A stretch of DNA of 23,971 nucleotides from a virus: the IMG/VR virus record IMGVR_UViG_3300044641_000963, positions 1 through 23,971 of that record; one strand, 5' to 3'. The notes below the pieces were generated by a model, which saw only the letters and a program-made list of their open reading frames with translations, did not search any database and was not told the DNA's origin. Positions 21,033 to 23,971 of the stretch are shown here, one piece after another. Both the position numbers and the translations under genes were made by a program. Every line of letters starts with the position of its first letter. Position 1 is the stretch's first letter.

Positions 21033-21447
21033 TTTGCTGGTTCTCCGCTCTTTGTAATGATGAGTTATAACCAACAACATTACCAAAAGGATCTGATATC
21101 GGTGTAGTTCCTACAACATCAAAAACAGTGGGAGTGTCGCTTGGATAATTTAATTCGTACCAGATAGCATTTCCGTCTGCGTCTCTTATGTTTTTAATCT
21201 TATCTCTTGGGGTTAATCTTTCAGATGTTCTAGCTTCTATGTACTGGTTGTTTGAATACTTGTTTCCAAATTTTTGATTATCATTAGATCTGTTTCGACT
21301 TTCAGTAATTACTCCTCTAGCATAACAATCTAATGTTTTAATATAGTAAAACTTTCTAATGATGGCACCAGTATCTTTATCCTGCTGCTCTTGCTGCCTA
21401 TAGATATCCATCTTCATAGACATTAAGCCATCAACTATCTCAAACAT
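21022..21447 (-). CDS. Head closure protein (head-tail connector)
   Basis: This 141-residue protein starts in a TAATG overlap with the adaptor gene stop. The C-terminal half contains 'RLTPRDKIKNIRDADGNAIWYEL' followed by 'DTPTVFDVVGTTPISDPFG' and 'SSLQRAENQQIDI'. This combination of a beta-barrel with a VFEVVG-type strand and a helical end is seen in SPP1 gp16-like / head completion proteins of actinobacteriophages. Such proteins seal the portal-adaptor stack after packaging. It has the expected size and stands right after the adaptor. Confidence 0.7.
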   Translation of the reverse strand: MFEIVDGLMSMKMDIYRQQEQQDKDTGAIIRKFYYIKTLDCYARGVITESRNRSNDNQKFGNKYSNNQYIEARTSERLTPRDKIKNIRDADGNAIWYELNYPSDTPTVFDVVGTTPISDPFGNVVGYNSSLQRAENQQIDI

Positions 21448-22430
21448 TACACAATTACCATTTGAGTTACAACATAATCTTCAAGCAGCTTATCTGCATA
21501 CGCTGAGCCAGTACCAGTAAATGCATCAGATGAGTACTCAAAATCCCAATCTGTTGTTGATATTTTACTAACATACCTATCTCGCCATAGTCTATCCTTG
21601 GCAAAATACGTACGCATAATCTCTATAGCTGCCTGCTCAACCTCATCTGGAATATATTCCCAACCAAATACTGCATGAACATCGTAGTACTTTCCTCTTC
21701 TAAAAATATCTGGGCTTAAGTCATGAATTGAAGGAGGAACCATTCCATTTGCAACATAGACATCTCTATCTAAAAGACTTTCTTGGTTTATTCTGATTCC
21801 AAATCCACTTGTTGTAGTTTTTATTTCATAACCTAGATAATTAATATTATTAAGATTATCTACTAGAATTTGATCATTTTGGCTAAGAGAATGCAGCTCA
21901 TGTATTTTGCTAGTAAAAGAAAGAGTGTCTGAGTCGCTTCCCATTATTGTAATTGTGTCATGGAATAAATAGAATTTTTGACCAGTATAATTTTCAATCA
22001 TTTTTCTTGCATACTTTTCTGCCATTCTTAATTCATGATAGCTTTTAAAGTTAGGGTCTGAAGCTTCTGCTCCTAAGCCTAAGTCTTCTATAACTTCCGC
22101 TAGGTTTACATAAGGCTTAACAATATCACAATACGTTGTCAAGTACTGAGAAACACCTTCTATTGTAAACTGCCACACAAGCTTAAGTTTTTTTAACCTA
22201 TTAGTTAGTGGTAGCGGAAGATATAGAGCATAAGTCCCAGGGTTAGACTCTTCTGGAACTGCAGTAAATATACCAACCTGTTGAGTGGGGCTAATTGCTG
22301 GAACAACGGTATCATCCTCAGTTATGTCATATACAACAACAACAACTGGGTTTGAGTTATCTAGTACCTCGCCTCTCCAAGAAATTCTTGTCTTAATTGG
22401 AGCGTTTGTATCTATGTATATCTCTGCCAT
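21447..22430 (-). CDS. Head-tail adaptor with extra N-terminal beta domain
   Basis: This 327-residue protein has residues about 105-327 resembling an HK97 gp6 / SPP1 gp15-like adaptor. Helices include 'LAEVIEDLGLGAEASDP' and 'YHELRMAEKYARKMIENYTGQKF'. The end has 'GWEYIPDEVEQAAIEIMRTYF', 'DRLWRDRYVSKISTTDWDFEYSSDAF' and 'AYADKLLEDYV', the usual C-terminal layout. Residues 1-100 are a separate beta sandwich (IKTRISWRGEVLDNSNPVVVVVYD, TYALYLPLPLTNRLKKLKLVWQF) similar to Ig-like or BppU-N-like domains. Adaptors are often 100-150 residues, so this is a two-domain version. The gap to the previous stop is 9 bases and no good ribosome site is visible, so re-initiation is likely. Confidence 0.75.
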   Translation of the reverse strand: MAEIYIDTNAPIKTRISWRGEVLDNSNPVVVVVYDITEDDTVVPAISPTQQVGIFTAVPEESNPGTYALYLPLPLTNRLKKLKLVWQFTIEGVSQYLTTYCDIVKPYVNLAEVIEDLGLGAEASDPNFKSYHELRMAEKYARKMIENYTGQKFYLFHDTITIMGSDSDTLSFTSKIHELHSLSQNDQILVDNLNNINYLGYEIKTTTSGFGIRINQESLLDRDVYVANGMVPPSIHDLSPDIFRRGKYYDVHAVFGWEYIPDEVEQAAIEIMRTYFAKDRLWRDRYVSKISTTDWDFEYSSDAFTGTGSAYADKLLEDYVVTQMVIV

Positions 22431-22439
22431 GTGTTAGGC

Positions 22440-22838
22440 TTAGTTGTAGTACTCCTGTACTTCTCTAGGTGTAGCCAATCTAAACCCTTCCTCCTTATCA
22501 AAAATTTCTTGAGCCACATCTGGCTTCATTGCTACGAATGGATGATCTCTAGTGAATGTAAATCCTAAAGCATCATATCTAGCATTTGGGCGATCCATTT
22601 TTACAAGGATCATATCTTCATCAAGCTTTTGATTTGGATCTAGGCGAGGAAGAATTTCATCTGAATCTTCTTTTGCGTTCTCTATGTTTTTAAGTGTACC
22701 TTGGTAAACTGACCAAGTTACTCCTTCTTCTGTTAGGGCTGCAATAACATCTGCTTTATTTTTTAGTCCATCAACATCAACTGCGAAGTCCGCTGCTAAT
22801 GCCTTTAGATCTTTGACCTTAAGTGTGTCAAATGACAT
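22440..22838 (-). CDS. SAP/HeH-domain small protein after the capsid gene
   Basis: This 132-residue protein starts at an ATG with AAAGGAG 7 bases upstream. Residues 5-38, 'LKVKDLKALAADFAVDVDGLKNKADVIAALTEEG', form a helix-extended-helix SAP/Rho-N-like motif, which usually binds nucleic acid. A charged linker (ENAKEDSDEILPRLDPNQ) leads to a C-terminal segment with 'ARYDALGFTFTRDHPFVAMKPDVAQEIFDKEEGFRLATPREV'. Similar small genes stand directly downstream of the capsid gene in many actinobacteriophages. Their exact role is not established; a head-joining or DNA-contact function is inferred. It has its own promoter. Confidence 0.75.
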   Translation of the reverse strand: MSFDTLKVKDLKALAADFAVDVDGLKNKADVIAALTEEGVTWSVYQGTLKNIENAKEDSDEILPRLDPNQKLDEDMILVKMDRPNARYDALGFTFTRDHPFVAMKPDVAQEIFDKEEGFRLATPREVQEYYN

Positions 22839-22858
22839 ATATATACTCCTTTGGTATG

Positions 22859-22894
22859 TATATAAATTATAGCACTATAAAATTAAAATGAAAA
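22859..22894 (-). promoter_or_regulatory. Promoter for head-tail joining gene unit
   Basis: TGCTATAAT (22866-22874) carries a perfect extended -10. TTTTCA at 22889-22894 lies 17 bases upstream and matches four of six consensus -35 bases. It overlaps the T-rich tail of the terminator before it. The predicted leader is about 21 bases and holds AAAGGAG. Confidence 0.7.
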
Positions 22895-22919
22895 GCCCCC
22901 AAAATTAATTGGGGGCCTT
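22887..22919 (-). terminator. Rho-independent terminator after major capsid gene
   Basis: GCCCCCAA (22895-22902) pairs with TTGGGGGC (22909-22916) across a 6-base loop, followed on the minus strand by TTTTCATTTTAATTTT. The short distance after the capsid stop codon and the U-rich tail make this a strong candidate. Confidence 0.88.
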
Positions 22920-22940
22920 TCCAGCAAGTTATTTCTTAAA

Positions 22941-23971
22941 TTAAGAAGCAACCTTAACGTCTTTAACGACAACCCATGCGTCTGCCTGCTCAATTTGGGT
23001 TCCAACACGAGTATACATTGTATATTCGATTGAGTCCTTCTTTGGCCAGAAGAATCGGTAAACAGTTACGTCGCGCTTGATACCAATAACTACGTTATTA
23101 GGGAATGTCAAGTGAACGTCTCCGTGATCTCCTGTTGGAGTTGCATATGAACCAGTCTGAGTTTCCTTAAGTAGCGGAACTTCAACAATTGGAATACCAA
23201 ATGCGAATGGAGCTACGAAACCTGCTGGGCCACCTAGGCCTGGCTGGTCTCCACGGATAATGCTTGAAGCAATATCTTGTGGGTTAATGTTCTGGATGTC
23301 TCTTGATGTTGAATACAAGTAATCTTGTATAAGGTTTGAGCCTGAAAGGAAGCGTAGGTCTGTACGACGCTGCTTGTACTTACGTGGCATTGCCTTAAGA
23401 GCCTTGTTGAAGATGTCACGAGATATTGCTGCACCCGCTCCAGCTACTACGTGGCCATTTGCCTTTGCAATCTTAACAACACCATCAAATGACTTGTATA
23501 GCAAGTCTCCTGTGTCAGCTGTGTTACCGTTAAGAACTACGTCCTCAAGGTCGTTACCAGCCTGTGTTGCCATAAGTCTTGCAATGTGATCTTCTAGATC
23601 TGCACCTTCAATGTTGTCTTCTAGAGACTCAGTTGAAAGCTCCCAATCTAGACGAAGCTTTTTTGTTGTGAGAGAAATCTTTGAGAACTGTACAGCTGCA
23701 TTTCCGCTGTTTAGGTTATCTGCTTCAGCTGCAAGCTTCATAAGCTTTGTGCCAACGCCAATACGATCAATCTCTGTAGTGTCAGCTCTCATTCGAACTG
23801 TACGTGCTACTTTACCGATTACTGTTGCATCGAACATGTAATCGAGGAATCTTGCGGATTGCTCAGGATTGAGCAAGCCTCCCTTACCCTCGGAACCTAC
23901 GTGAATTCCGTCGGTAGGGTTTGCTGCGCCAGTCATTCCACCTGTTAGTGTTGTGCCTGCTTCAGCTGCTT
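22941..23971 (-). CDS. Major capsid protein (HK97 fold), 5' end beyond window
   Basis: The frame is open to the right edge, giving 342 visible residues. The ATG at 23936 has no spaced ribosome site, and the residues before it (AAEAGTTLTGGMTG) read as protein, so the true start is probably outside. The chain has the features of a capsid subunit: an N-terminal arm segment (LNPEQSARFLDYMFDATVIGKVARTVRM), then E-loop-like beta strands. These are followed by 'LSTESLEDNIEGADLEDHIARLMATQAGNDLEDVVLNGN' (the long spine-helix region), 'DLRFLSGSNLIQDYL', and a final 'FGIPIVEVPLL…NNVVIGIKRDVTVYRF'. This agrees with phage HK97-type capsid proteins. Codons favour CGT/CGC, AAG and AAC, as in the tail-tube gene, and a terminator follows. 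Confidence 0.88.
   Translation of the reverse strand, partial: AAEAGTTLTGGMTGAANPTDGIHVGSEGKGGLLNPEQSARFLDYMFDATVIGKVARTVRMRADTTEIDRIGVGTKLMKLAAEADNLNSGNAAVQFSKISLTTKKLRLDWELSTESLEDNIEGADLEDHIARLMATQAGNDLEDVVLNGNTADTGDLLYKSFDGVVKIAKANGHVVAGAGAAISRDIFNKALKAMPRKYKQRRTDLRFLSGSNLIQDYLYSTSRDIQNINPQDIASSIIRGDQPGLGGPAGFVAPFAFGIPIVEVPLLKETQTGSYATPTGDHGDVHLTFPNNVVIGIKRDVTVYRFFWPKKDSIEYTMYTRVGTQIEQADAWVVVKDVKVAS

Noticed and set aside
23934-23936. ATG at 23936 as the capsid gene start
   Set aside because: The frame stays open to the edge with protein-like residues before it and no spaced Shine-Dalgarno sequence, so the gene is treated as cut by the window.
1-23971. CRISPR array, tRNA genes, integrase or attachment sites, insertion sequences, template/variable repeat pairs of diversity-generating systems
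   Set aside because: I found no regularly spaced repeats, cloverleaf sequences, recombinase-like proteins, transposases or reverse transcriptase. The window is closely packed with structural genes.

Overview
The window is one continuous stretch of late structural genes of a tailed double-stranded DNA phage or prophage. It looks like a long-tailed siphovirus (Caudoviricetes). Every supported gene lies on the minus strand, so the biological order runs from the right edge (capsid) to the left edge (tail tip). The DNA is visibly A+T-rich, with mostly AGA, GGA, CCA and AAA codons outside two genes. Starts are ATG, GTG and TTG, usually behind GGAG/AGGAGG sites. Gene order, the SAP-like gene after the capsid gene, and a tape measure carrying CHAP and LysM domains resemble phages of Gram-positive bacteria, possibly low-GC Actinobacteria. 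The host is inferred from style only and cannot be fixed from this sequence. No tRNA, integrase, IS element, CRISPR array or plus-strand gene was found, and no stretch over 300 bases lacks a gene.

Layout from right to left: major capsid protein (5' end cut by the window); terminator and promoter; SAP-like small protein; head-tail adaptor with an added N-terminal beta domain; head-closure-like protein; neck/HK97-gp10-like protein; probable tail terminator; promoter; major tail protein; terminator and promoter; the two tail assembly chaperone products joined by a -1 ribosomal frameshift at CCCAAAC; a 3767-residue tape measure protein filling almost half the window; a Dit-like protein; a 1097-residue Tal-like tail hub with a LamG-like insert; a probable leaderless promoter; a small acidic protein; a beta-rich tail-tip protein; and a GTG-started Fn3/tail-fibre protein running off the left edge.

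Head completion, neck, tube, chaperone, ruler and adsorption proteins follow the usual siphovirus assembly order. Most junctions overlap by 1-11 bases, suggesting translational coupling. The capsid and tail-tube genes are each closed by a hairpin terminator with the same GCCCCCAA/TTGGGGGC arms. Each terminator is followed at once by a promoter with the same TGCTATAAT element, a plausible way to make these two proteins in excess. They also use a distinctly different codon set.

The most unusual object is the tape measure protein. Besides the expected N-terminal core, membrane segments, coiled coil and CHAP plus LysM wall-active domains, it appears to hold a kinase-fold (HipA-like) module, a degenerate GNAT-like module and a further unrecognised module. 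Three copies of a Gly-rich 'GG..RG..YG' linker bracket the first two of these along the chain (unrecognised, then HipA-like), which suggests cassette-like insertion of cargo domains into the ruler.
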